The notes under the pieces were generated by a model, which ran no database searches, was not told where the DNA came from, and was given only the letters and a program-made list of their open reading frames with translations. Below, in pieces: positions 14,494 to 22,212 of a stretch of 64,000 bases of DNA. The position numbers and the translations under genes are program-made. This DNA comes from Bacteroidales bacterium UBA6397 (GTDB taxonomy: Bacteria > Bacteroidota > Bacteroidia > Bacteroidales > UBA932): NCBI GenBank assembly GCA_002439875.1, contig DJQB01000032.1, positions 1 to 64,000 of the forward strand. Direction: 5' to 3'. Positions within the stretch are counted from its first letter, which is position 1; every line of letters starts with the position of its first letter.

Positions 14494-17337
14494 TTAGTCT
14501 TTAAAGAAATCTGTGATGGTCTTGTTCAACAGCGAGAGCCTTCTGTCCCTGTCCATGGTGTCCTCAAGGTAAACAAACCTGAACTTGTCGTAGCCGGACT
14601 CAGAGTTGTTCCTTGGAATGAAATATTCCTCCATGAAGTGTTTCCGGTCGTTGAACTTCGCTGCGAAGCCCTCTCCTTTTGTCTCGATGATGGCCACTTT
14701 GTGAATATTCCCCTCCGTGGTTCTGCTGATCATAAGAAAGTCAGGAATATATTTGCCGAGATATTCCCACTTTTCACCGCTTTTCCTGTAGCAGTTGATC
14801 TTGAATTCTGTGAGAGTGTCGTCCCCGTTGAAATAGACCTCAAGTTTCTTCTCTTTGATGAGAGGAAGAAGATCTTTCGTGAATACGGCCTTCTCCAATC
14901 CGCTGTCAAAATGGTAAGGAAGGTAGTGGTAGGTCTGTTTTCTTTCAGGATGTTTTTCTGAAAGATCAGACATCACAATCCCTCGTCTGGCCAACAGTTC
15001 CATAGCGGCTTTTTCCTGGGGAGAGAGTTCCGGCAGCGCCGGCTTTTTGTCTTCGGCCAGAATCTCTTCCACAGCTTCCGCATCCGGATAGTAGATGTCA
15101 GAATCCGATGCGTTAACAATGTCGGTAAGGTTGTCTATTCTAAGTAGTTTAGCGTCTTCCGGCACAATTTCCTCATGGACGGTCAAAGTCCTTGATGGGA
15201 CGAAAGCCTGCCTTATCAACGAGCGGATGGCATCATGGTCATATTCAGGGCTTAATGCTGAATATTCCCCATAAGGAATGGTTATCCTTTTGAAGATTTT
15301 TTCAAGGCTGCCATGGTACCGATACAGTTCGTTGATTGTAAGCGCGCCAAAACTTTCCTTGTGAATCCTGTAAATCCAGTCGTTGAACGTAGTTTGCTCG
15401 ACAGAGGTTTCATTGTCCTTGTAAACATCCAATATCTTTCCAGTCAGGTCTTGTTCCTGAATAAGGCTGGCATCAGCGCTGACGAGGATGTTTGGGGACT
15501 CTAGTCTTTCCTGAGTGTTTGCCTGATTCTGGACAACCTCATTGCCGTAGCTTATCCTGAGCTGATGGTAACTGATTTCCGGAAGTTTCAACACATCCAT
15601 TCTTGAAACTCTTCTGATGATGTGTCCGCTCTTTTCTCCAGCTTTTCTAAACTCTTCAAGTGTGATGTTTTGCTGTTGTCTCAACTGCTTGTTGAGTGTG
15701 TCAGCATTGAACTTGTTCAGCCATATTATGGCTGTTTCGTCAGCATTGTGCTGAACTTCCCTCAGACACCGGCAGCTTGTCTGGAGAACCATATTCGTCG
15801 GGCAAACTCCCTTTTGGGGCAGTATGACTCCGGTGAGGCTTCTGCAGTCCCAGCCTTCTTTGCCTATCTGTACAAGAAGCACGACCCTGACTTTGGAAAA
15901 TGGCTTGTCAAGGGTGGAGAACGAAACCTCTGAACCTTCCGGAACGGGATAGGACTTGTTGCCGCCATGGTATTTAAGAATCGCTTCCGTCGGATTCAAC
16001 CCCAAAGAAGACACAATCTGAGTCACAAGCGGATAGACGACTTCTTCCAGATTCTCGATCTTGCCGCAGTAGATGGCTAATTTGGCGCATGCTCCGTTTG
16101 GATATTCAGTGTCTTTGTAACTGTTCATGAAGTCCGTGACACCGTTCCGGATGATTTCCGTCTGCTCGTTGTCGGCAAATCTGATTATAGGGCGTTTGAG
16201 AAAATTGCCCACACCTTCGATCAATGGATAGTGATATACAACGTTGGTGATGTCTGTGTTCTTGATTGACAAACCATTGGCCAAAGGCACATTTTCTGCC
16301 TTTTCAAGATAAGGTGTGCCGGAAAATCCAAGGATTGAGTTGAAACTGTTGAGCTTTCCCCATTCCGTCACGACCTTGCGCAACTTGATCTCTCCGTCTG
16401 TCGCATGGTGGACCTCATCTATGATGACAGCCAGGTTTGGAATCCGGCCAATGATTTCACGCAACTCATTAGCCTGCTTGATTTCCTGCAAGTCCATCGT
16501 GTCCAAAACTCCACTATCCTCTGCTTTGTCCATCTTGTTGAGTATGACTTTTTCGGCATTAGTCACGGCTACAAGTCCCATCAATGTGTCAAAAGGTTGG
16601 TGCGAACAGATCTTACGGGCGTTGGGATTTCTGGTTATGTTGCTTTTTCGGGCGCTTTTGGATTCATCCAGCACCTCGAAACTGATGATTCTTTTGATTT
16701 GTGAGGCAGCGGGGTCAGGAATCACCCATGTCGGATCAAACTCAACGATATGTTTGAGGCTGGGTACAATAGAGGATTTCAGACCTGAGGGCGCCAAGAT
16801 CAGGAAGTTGTGCGCGAATTCTTTAGCATCAGGATCTTTGAGTGCAAAGTAGAGGTTCAGGTAGATTATCGCTGACATGAGGAAAGTCTTTCCAGCCCCC
16901 ATCGGAAGGCTGAAAATGTAGTCAGTGTAACTTACATTATAGAACAAATTTTTGAACACACTTTCGTAGTCGATGCTTTCAGGTCTGAAGCGAATCTCTT
17001 TCTCAAGTTCAGGTGCTATCTGCTTACCGTTTCTATCTTTCAGCAATGAATATTCATACAATGCCTGCGCAGCTGGATTCTTTTCCATGAAACTCCTTGC
17101 TTTCTGGGTGAGTTCGGTCTCGCTCAGGTCAACACTGTTGAACATTCCGGAAGAGAACAATTGCCAGAGAGGCTTATTCTTACATTTGATTTTCAGAAAC
17201 AAGTACGTTTTGACGGCCTCAATCTGGGCGTCACGAAGTTTCCCTTTCTCTTCAATATATCGAGTAAGATTTCCTACCGTGCAGCCACCTGATTTCAGCC
17301 ATTCGTCTCTTTTCCTTTCTATAAGCTTGTAGAACAT
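14494..17337 (-). CDS. res: Type III restriction endonuclease subunit (Res)
   Basis: 947 residues, normal for Res. An SF2 helicase/translocase core has Walker A MGAGKT (about 146-151) and Walker B IIDEVHHAT near 315. A later helicase block is VRVVLLVQIGKEGWDCRSLTGV...TSCRCLRE, in which GWDCRS and the arginine-rich block are typical of Res. The nuclease domain near the C-terminus has DFLMISRT...VAIIETKGEG, the PD-(D/E)xK-type site. It is the first gene of the res-mod operon; promoter box at 17358-17365. Res before Mod is the reverse of the commoner mod-res order. Confidence 0.92.
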   Translation of the reverse strand: MFYKLIERKRDEWLKSGGCTVGNLTRYIEEKGKLRDAQIEAVKTYLFLKIKCKNKPLWQLFSSGMFNSVDLSETELTQKARSFMEKNPAAQALYEYSLLKDRNGKQIAPELEKEIRFRPESIDYESVFKNLFYNVSYTDYIFSLPMGAGKTFLMSAIIYLNLYFALKDPDAKEFAHNFLILAPSGLKSSIVPSLKHIVEFDPTWVIPDPAASQIKRIISFEVLDESKSARKSNITRNPNARKICSHQPFDTLMGLVAVTNAEKVILNKMDKAEDSGVLDTMDLQEIKQANELREIIGRIPNLAVIIDEVHHATDGEIKLRKVVTEWGKLNSFNSILGFSGTPYLEKAENVPLANGLSIKNTDITNVVYHYPLIEGVGNFLKRPIIRFADNEQTEIIRNGVTDFMNSYKDTEYPNGACAKLAIYCGKIENLEEVVYPLVTQIVSSLGLNPTEAILKYHGGNKSYPVPEGSEVSFSTLDKPFSKVRVVLLVQIGKEGWDCRSLTGVILPQKGVCPTNMVLQTSCRCLREVQHNADETAIIWLNKFNADTLNKQLRQQQNITLEEFRKAGEKSGHIIRRVSRMDVLKLPEISYHQLRISYGNEVVQNQANTQERLESPNILVSADASLIQEQDLTGKILDVYKDNETSVEQTTFNDWIYRIHKESFGALTINELYRYHGSLEKIFKRITIPYGEYSALSPEYDHDAIRSLIRQAFVPSRTLTVHEEIVPEDAKLLRIDNLTDIVNASDSDIYYPDAEAVEEILAEDKKPALPELSPQEKAAMELLARRGIVMSDLSEKHPERKQTYHYLPYHFDSGLEKAVFTKDLLPLIKEKKLEVYFNGDDTLTEFKINCYRKSGEKWEYLGKYIPDFLMISRTTEGNIHKVAIIETKGEGFAAKFNDRKHFMEEYFIPRNNSESGYDKFRFVYLEDTMDRDRRLSLLNKTITDFFKD

Positions 17338-17357
17338 AGTCGTTTCTCATCTGTTTA

Positions 17358-17365
17358 CAAAGATA
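17358..17365 (-). promoter_or_regulatory. -7 box for res-mod operon
   Basis: On the minus strand TATCTTTG sits 20 nt before the res ATG, matching TAnnTTTG. A clear -33 TTG was not found, so the call rests on the -7 box alone. Confidence 0.5.
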
Positions 17366-17453
17366 AATAAAGCTGATTGCAGAAAGAAATTTTGCAGGGA
17401 TTAATTCTGCTGAAAAATAGTGTAGGGTAATAAGCTTAATATTAATAAAATAA

Positions 17454-17491
17454 GCTGTTGCCTTTGGTAATGTGTTCCTAAAGGCAACAGC
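17454..17491 (-). terminator. Rho-independent terminator of trpB
   Basis: Perfect 12-bp arms GCTGTTGCCTTT/AAAGGCAACAGC with a 14-nt loop, followed on the minus strand by TTATTTTATT. It is located 107 bp past the trpB stop. Confidence 0.7.
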
Positions 17492-17597
17492 GTAAATGAT
17501 TGATAACTAGTAAGTTGTCAATCTCGATTCCAGGCCGCAGACTATTCATACTAAACAGTAAGACAAGTCCTGTTGATTGCACCTGGTAACGTTTGGC

Positions 17598-18962
17598 TTA
17601 CTTGTTCAGCGCGTCCGCGGACTTGATGTACTTGGCGAGGTCGGCGTCGGAGACGTGGTAGTTCTGCATTTCCCCGGAGAAGTACTGGTCGTAGGCGCTC
17701 ATGTCCACGAAACCGTGTCCGGAAAGGTTGAACAGAATCGTCTTCTCCTCGCCGGTATCCTTGCACTTGAGTGCCTCATTGACGGTCGCGGCGATCGCAT
17801 GGCAGGATTCCGGAGCAGGGATTATGCCCTCGGTCTGTGCGAAAAGGACTCCGGCCTTGAACGCGTCAAGCTGCTCGATGTCCACAGCTTCCATATAGCC
17901 GTCCTTCATCAGCTGTGACATGATCACGCCCGCTCCATGGTAGCGGAGTCCGCCGGCATGAATGGTCGCCGGTTTGAAATCATGACCGAGGGTGTACATC
18001 GGCAGAAGCGGAGTCATGCCGGCCTCGTCACCGAAGTCATATTCAAATTTTCCCCTTGTGAGTTTAGGACATGAATATGGCTCCGCGGCAATGAAGCGGG
18101 TCTTTTTCCCTTCCTGAATATTATGCCTCATGAACGGGTAGGCGATTCCGCTGAAGTTTGAGCCGCCGCCGAAGCAGGCCACCACGATGTCAGGGTATTC
18201 CCCGGCCAACTCCATCTGCTTCTCGGCCTCCAGACCGATGACGGTCTGGTGCAGGCAGACGTGGTTAAGGACAGATCCGAGCGTGTACTTGCAGTTCGGA
18301 GTGCTGACCGCGAGCTCTATAGCTTCGGAAATCGCGCATCCGAGAGAGCCTTGATCGTTAGGATTGGCGGTGATGATGTCTTTTCCGGCTCTTGTGGACA
18401 TGGACGGGGAAGGGGTGATGTCCGCCCCGAAAGTCTGCATGATAGACCTTCTGTAAGGCTTCTGGAAGAAGCTGACCTTGACCATGTAGACAGCACATTC
18501 CAACCCGAATTTCTTTGCCGCGTAGGAAAGCGCTCCGCCCCATTGACCGGCACCTGTCTCGGTGGTGATGTTGGTGATGCCCTGCTCCTTGGCGTAGTAA
18601 GCCTGTGCCAAGGCCGAGTTCAATTTGTGCGATCCTGCCGGGGACACGCTCTCGTTTTTGAAATAGATGTGTGCCGGGGTGCCGAGCGCGGCCTCAAAGT
18701 CGTAGGCTCTTACGAGTGGAGTGCATCTGTAGCCCGCATATTGCTCGCGGACTGGCTCCGGAATAGGAATCCACTCATCAGTCGTGTTGAGTTCCTGATC
18801 GGCGCAGACCTTGCAGAAGATAGGATAGAGGTCTTCTGATTTCAGGGCCTCGTGTGTGGCCGGATTAAGGATTGGCAACGGTTTGTTCGGCATTACAGCC
18901 TGCATGTTGAACCATGCTGTCGGGATGTCGCTCTCTGGGAGCAAGAACTTTTTCTGTCTCAT
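17598..18962 (-). CDS. trpB: Tryptophan synthase beta subunit, TrpB2 type
   Basis: 454 residues, longer than standard TrpB1 (~400), as expected for TrpB2. This PLP enzyme joins indole and serine to tryptophan. The PLP lysine is in PAGSHKLNSALAQAYYAKEQG; the phosphate loop is CFGGGSNFSGIAYPF; TETGAGQWGGALSYA is the catalytic Glu region. The N-terminus MRQKKFLLPESDIPTAWFN and the inserted segment ITTETGAGQWG are TrpB2-like. No trpA or other trp genes are adjacent, so it may act on free indole or in another setting. It ends at a clear terminator. Confidence 0.92.
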   Translation of the reverse strand: MRQKKFLLPESDIPTAWFNMQAVMPNKPLPILNPATHEALKSEDLYPIFCKVCADQELNTTDEWIPIPEPVREQYAGYRCTPLVRAYDFEAALGTPAHIYFKNESVSPAGSHKLNSALAQAYYAKEQGITNITTETGAGQWGGALSYAAKKFGLECAVYMVKVSFFQKPYRRSIMQTFGADITPSPSMSTRAGKDIITANPNDQGSLGCAISEAIELAVSTPNCKYTLGSVLNHVCLHQTVIGLEAEKQMELAGEYPDIVVACFGGGSNFSGIAYPFMRHNIQEGKKTRFIAAEPYSCPKLTRGKFEYDFGDEAGMTPLLPMYTLGHDFKPATIHAGGLRYHGAGVIMSQLMKDGYMEAVDIEQLDAFKAGVLFAQTEGIIPAPESCHAIAATVNEALKCKDTGEEKTILFNLSGHGFVDMSAYDQYFSGEMQNYHVSDADLAKYIKSADALNK

Positions 18963-19016
18963 TTTGTTGTTCGTTTTTTTATGTTTATTAGTAAATCAAT
19001 TTTGTCAGACTCAATC

Positions 19017-19037
19017 GCTTCGACATGCTCAGCGACC
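19017..19037. repeat. GCTTCGACA-type palindromic repeat, copy 1
   Basis: GCTTCGACATGCTCAGCGACC, between trpB and sdhC, is a partial copy of a dispersed palindrome (consensus arms GGTCACT...AGTGACC around GAGCTTGTCGA). Other copies: 27599-27623, 32149-32173 and 36697-36721. Confidence 0.6.
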
Positions 19038-19052
19038 GGCTGGAAGCATAAC

Positions 19053-19081
19053 AAAAAAAGGGCAACCGTAATCGGTCGCCC
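19053..19081 (-). terminator. Rho-independent terminator of sdhC
   Basis: On the minus strand GGGCGACCG-ATTA-CGGTTGCCC is followed by seven or more T. It begins 25 bp after the sdhC stop and isolates sdhC from trpB. Confidence 0.85.
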
Positions 19082-19105
19082 TTGAAATTTCATTAAGATC
19101 CTTGA

Positions 19106-19798
19106 CTATATCAATGCGTTTGCCTGAAGGAATGCGTTGATACCAACAGCCGCGAAGCCAAGGCAGATCAGCGTGGCGACCACGATGCCGATCACTTTCA
19201 ATCTCTTGAACCAAGTCTGGTTGTTCCAACCAACAGTCTGGAACATGCTCCAGAAACCGTGGCAAAGGTGGAACCAGATGGCCACGAACCAGACGAGGTA
19301 CAGCGCCAACACCCACCATCGTCCGAATGTGAGGTTGAGAAGCTCGTAAGGATTGCCTTCCTCAGCACCTACGAACATAGCGAGCTGCATCTTTGCCCAG
19401 AAGTGGGTAAGATGGAACGCAAGGAAACCGAGAATAACAATACCAAGCACGAACATATTCTTTGCTGACCATGAGTCGGCGGCAGCGACGCTTGCGGCCT
19501 CGTAGCGCTTGTAACCTCCACGGGCCTTGATGTTTTGCCAAGTAAGCCAACATCCATAGAAGATGTGGATGATGAAACCGAGGGCAAGTACTGGTACCAT
19601 TATGGTCACGATAGGAAGTGCCATGAACTCACAGCCTTTCTCGAAGAGACCATCAAGTCCGTTGTAATTGCCGGTGAAAGAGTCAATGACGGAGAACAGG
19701 TTAATCGTCACGTGAAGCAGCAGGAAGATTATGAGAAAAGCTCCGCTGACAGCCTGAATGAACTTCCTTCCGATGGAATAGTGAAATGCGTTCGCCAT
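19106..19798 (-). CDS. sdhC: Succinate dehydrogenase/fumarate reductase cytochrome b subunit
   Basis: 230 residues with five predicted membrane helices. The family is the Bacteroidetes single-subunit SdhC/FrdC anchor that holds haem b and passes electrons between menaquinone and the iron-sulfur subunit. Family marks are MANAFHYSIGRKFIQAVSGAFLIIF, LLLHVTINL, the helix-borne His in GFIIHIFYGCW and FLAFHLTHFW, and WFHLCHGFWS near the end. Unusually no sdhA or sdhB follows: a strong terminator comes 25 bp after the stop and the next gene is trpB. Only 26 nt separate the ATG from the 3' end of tRNA-Met on the same strand, so it is probably read from the tRNA promoter. Confidence 0.93.
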   Translation of the reverse strand: MANAFHYSIGRKFIQAVSGAFLIIFLLLHVTINLFSVIDSFTGNYNGLDGLFEKGCEFMALPIVTIMVPVLALGFIIHIFYGCWLTWQNIKARGGYKRYEAASVAAADSWSAKNMFVLGIVILGFLAFHLTHFWAKMQLAMFVGAEEGNPYELLNLTFGRWWVLALYLVWFVAIWFHLCHGFWSMFQTVGWNNQTWFKRLKVIGIVVATLICLGFAAVGINAFLQANALI

Positions 19799-19824
19799 TA
19801 TCGTCTAATTAGTTTCTTTGTTTG

Positions 19825-19898
19825 TAGCGGGAGTGGGGCATGATCCCACGACCTCCGGATTATGAATCCGACGCTCTAACCAGCTGAGCTACCCCGCC
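19825..19898 (-). tRNA. tRNA-Met (CAT), elongator-type
   Basis: A full cloverleaf is readable on the minus strand: acceptor GGCGGGG/TCCCGCT, D-arm AGCTCAGCTGGTTAGAGC, anticodon loop TTCATAA (CAT at 19862-19864), T-stem GTGGG/CCCAC. The T-loop is ATCATGC and lacks the usual TTCRA core. The initiator stem (GGG/CCC) is absent, so elongator Met; tRNA-Ile2 (lysidine-modified CAT) is possible. Confidence 0.85.
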
Positions 19899-19941
19899 AT
19901 TCCTGGCAAGAGCCGTAAAACCGGCTAAAGCCGGATTTTAG

Positions 19942-20012
19942 TTGAGATAGAAGGATTCGAACCCTCACTGACAGAGCCAGAATCTGTAGTGCTACCATTA
20001 CACCATATCTCA
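19942..20012 (-). tRNA. tRNA-Gln (CTG)
   Basis: Minus strand: acceptor TGAGATA/TATCTCA, D-arm GTGTAATGGTAGCAC (typical of bacterial tRNA-Gln), anticodon loop TTCTGGC with CTG, T-loop TTCGAAT (canonical). It lies upstream of tRNA-Met with a small CCGGC-TAAA-GCCGG hairpin between them. Confidence 0.88.
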
Positions 20013-20077
20013 ATGGATGTCCCGTGCATCTTCGTAACGGGACTGCAAAAATAGAGATTTATCCTGAATTGCCAAAA

Positions 20078-21532
20078 TTAATTCGACTTTTTTCGCTGAA
20101 TTAACAGACAGAGCCCCAAAATCGTGAAGAAAGCATTGAACAGAAGCAGCTCATAACTGAATTTGTAGCCGCCGAACCACCTCTCGGAGTTGCTCTGAAG
20201 AATGAAGCAAAGAATTGGTGCAATGATTGCCACCAACGGCACCCACTTGTCGTTGACCTTCTTTTTCGTGAATATCCCGAATGCGAACATTCCCAAGATC
20301 GGCCCGTAAGTGTAGCTTGCAAGTTTATAGACGGCATCAATGGCCGATTTCGTGTTCAGTAGATAGAAGACAAAAATCACGACTCCCATCAAAATCGCCA
20401 TCAATAGGTGCACTTTTTTCCTGACGGATGTTACCTGCTCCTCGCTCTTTCCCTTGGTGCCGATGATGTCCACTGTGAATGACGTGGTCAGCGCGGTCAG
20501 AGCCGAACCTCCCGCCGCGAACGCGCATGACACGAGGCCGATTACGAACAGCACACCGACAATGGCTGGCAGATAACCACCTGTCGCCACAGCCGGGAAC
20601 AGTGTGTCGCCAACCTCGGAGATGCCCTTCTGGCCAGCGAACAGGTACAGAAGAACTCCTAAACAAAGGAATAGGAATATCACCGGAATCTGCAACAATC
20701 CGCTGGTAATGAGGTTCTTCTGCGAGTCCTTAGCATTGCGGCTGCTCAGCGTTCGCTGCATCATGTCCTGATCCAACCCGGTCATGGCAATCACCGTGAA
20801 CACGCCCGCAAGGAACTGTTTCCAGAAATATTCAGGATGATTCACGTCATCGAAGAAGAACATCTTTGAATATGCACTCTCACGAACCGTTTGCACCACG
20901 CCTGAGAAGCTCAACCCCAGATCCTTGGCAATGAAGACGATAGCGAGCACGATAGACACAATCATGCAGACTGTCTTCAAAGTGTCAGTCCAGATTACGG
21001 ACTTCACTCCACCCCTAAATGTGTAGAGAAGCACAATCGCCATGGAGATGACCACATTAAGGATGAACGGCAGCCCAAGCGGCTCGAAAATCATCAACTG
21101 GAGAGTTACGCAGACGAGGAATAGCCTGACAGCTGCGCCCAGAATCTTGGAAATGAAGAAGAACCACGCCCCTGTCTTGTGAGAGGACACCCCGAATCGG
21201 TCGTCAAGATACTGGTAGATCGACACCATGTTCATCTTGAAGAATATAGGAGTGAGGACGAACGCTATGATGATGTAACCGACAAAGAATCCGAGTACCA
21301 TCTGCATGTAGCCCATGGCCGTGCCTCCTACACCGACCATTCCCGGCACGGAGACGTAGGTCACACCGGACATCGGCGCTCCGAGCATCGCGATCGCTAC
21401 GATCCACCATGGGACCTTGCGCCCTCCGTTGAAAAATCCCGCGTTGTCCGCGTTACGTGAGGAGATCCAAGATACTGTGAACATCACGGCGAAGTACGCC
21501 AGAACTGTGATTATTACTGATAAAGGACTCAT
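20078..21532 (-). CDS. Sodium:solute symporter (SSS family)
   Basis: 484 residues with about 13 hydrophobic segments. SSS transporters couple sodium entry to uptake of sugars, amino acids, sialic acid or similar solutes. Family marks are the early GGRKVPWWIVAIAMLGAPMSGVTYVSVPGMVG and later TFRGGVKSVIWTDTLKTVCM, the region around TM5-6 typical of SSS proteins. The substrate cannot be read; Bacteroidetes paralogs often serve sialic acid or other carbohydrates. No neighbouring catabolic gene supports one choice. It is separate from IspF, with its own upstream gap. Confidence 0.85.
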   Translation of the reverse strand: MSPLSVIITVLAYFAVMFTVSWISSRNADNAGFFNGGRKVPWWIVAIAMLGAPMSGVTYVSVPGMVGVGGTAMGYMQMVLGFFVGYIIIAFVLTPIFFKMNMVSIYQYLDDRFGVSSHKTGAWFFFISKILGAAVRLFLVCVTLQLMIFEPLGLPFILNVVISMAIVLLYTFRGGVKSVIWTDTLKTVCMIVSIVLAIVFIAKDLGLSFSGVVQTVRESAYSKMFFFDDVNHPEYFWKQFLAGVFTVIAMTGLDQDMMQRTLSSRNAKDSQKNLITSGLLQIPVIFLFLCLGVLLYLFAGQKGISEVGDTLFPAVATGGYLPAIVGVLFVIGLVSCAFAAGGSALTALTTSFTVDIIGTKGKSEEQVTSVRKKVHLLMAILMGVVIFVFYLLNTKSAIDAVYKLASYTYGPILGMFAFGIFTKKKVNDKWVPLVAIIAPILCFILQSNSERWFGGYKFSYELLLFNAFFTILGLCLLIQRKKSN

Positions 21533-21598
21533 ATTGTGCTATCAAATAGGGTGTTATATTGCAAAATTAAACTTTTGTAGGCAAATCACGTAACTTTC

Positions 21599-22087
21599 TT
21601 AAATCTTGAATATGATGACGGTCGCCCATACCTCGCAACCTTCCATTCTGCCGACGAAGCCGAGACGTTCGGTGGTGGTGGCTTTTACTGAGACGCTATT
21701 GATGTCTGTTCCAATTGTTTCCGCAAGTTTTGAGCGCATATCGTCAATGTGTGGGCGCAGTTTCGGAGCCTGCAAGGCAATAGTTATGTCGGCATTGCCG
21801 AATTCGAAGCCCTTGGCCCTGATCATAGCCATAACTTCTTTCAGAAGGAGTTTGCTGTCTATGCCTTTCCATCTGCCATCATTATCAGGGAAGTGCAACC
21901 CTATGTCTCCAAGCGCCGCCGCTCCCAAAAGGGCATCGCAGAGTGCGTGGATGGCCACGTCTCCGTCCGAATGCGCCACGAAGCCAGTTTCGCTTTCGAT
22001 CCTGATTCCGCATAGCCACATCGGCAGCCCTTCCTTGAGGGCGTGGACATCATAGCCGTTGCCTATTTTTATACCGGAAAAATCCAT
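21599..22087 (-). CDS. ispF: 2-C-methyl-D-erythritol 2,4-cyclodiphosphate synthase
   Basis: 162 residues from MDFSGIKIGNGYDVHAL (22087; the frame is open to 22108, but MDFSG fits family length better). It makes MEcPP in the non-mevalonate isoprenoid pathway. Zinc ligands are visible in GNGYDVHAL (Asp, His) and FVAHSDGDVAIHALCDALLGAAALGDIGLHFPD. A C-terminal KATTTERLGFVGR motif binds CDP. It is divergent from the GH9 gene. Confidence 0.95.
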   Translation of the reverse strand: MDFSGIKIGNGYDVHALKEGLPMWLCGIRIESETGFVAHSDGDVAIHALCDALLGAAALGDIGLHFPDNDGRWKGIDSKLLLKEVMAMIRAKGFEFGNADITIALQAPKLRPHIDDMRSKLAETIGTDINSVSVKATTTERLGFVGRMEGCEVWATVIIFKI

Positions 22088-22212
22088 TATGTAGCTCAGT
22101 TTGTGCAAAAGTAAGCATTTTCTACGTTTTGGACGGCTAATTTTCCTAAATTTGCGCGTTTAAGAATGCTATCCATTAGTTTTTTGAAAAGAATCGCATA
22201 AACCACAGGGTA

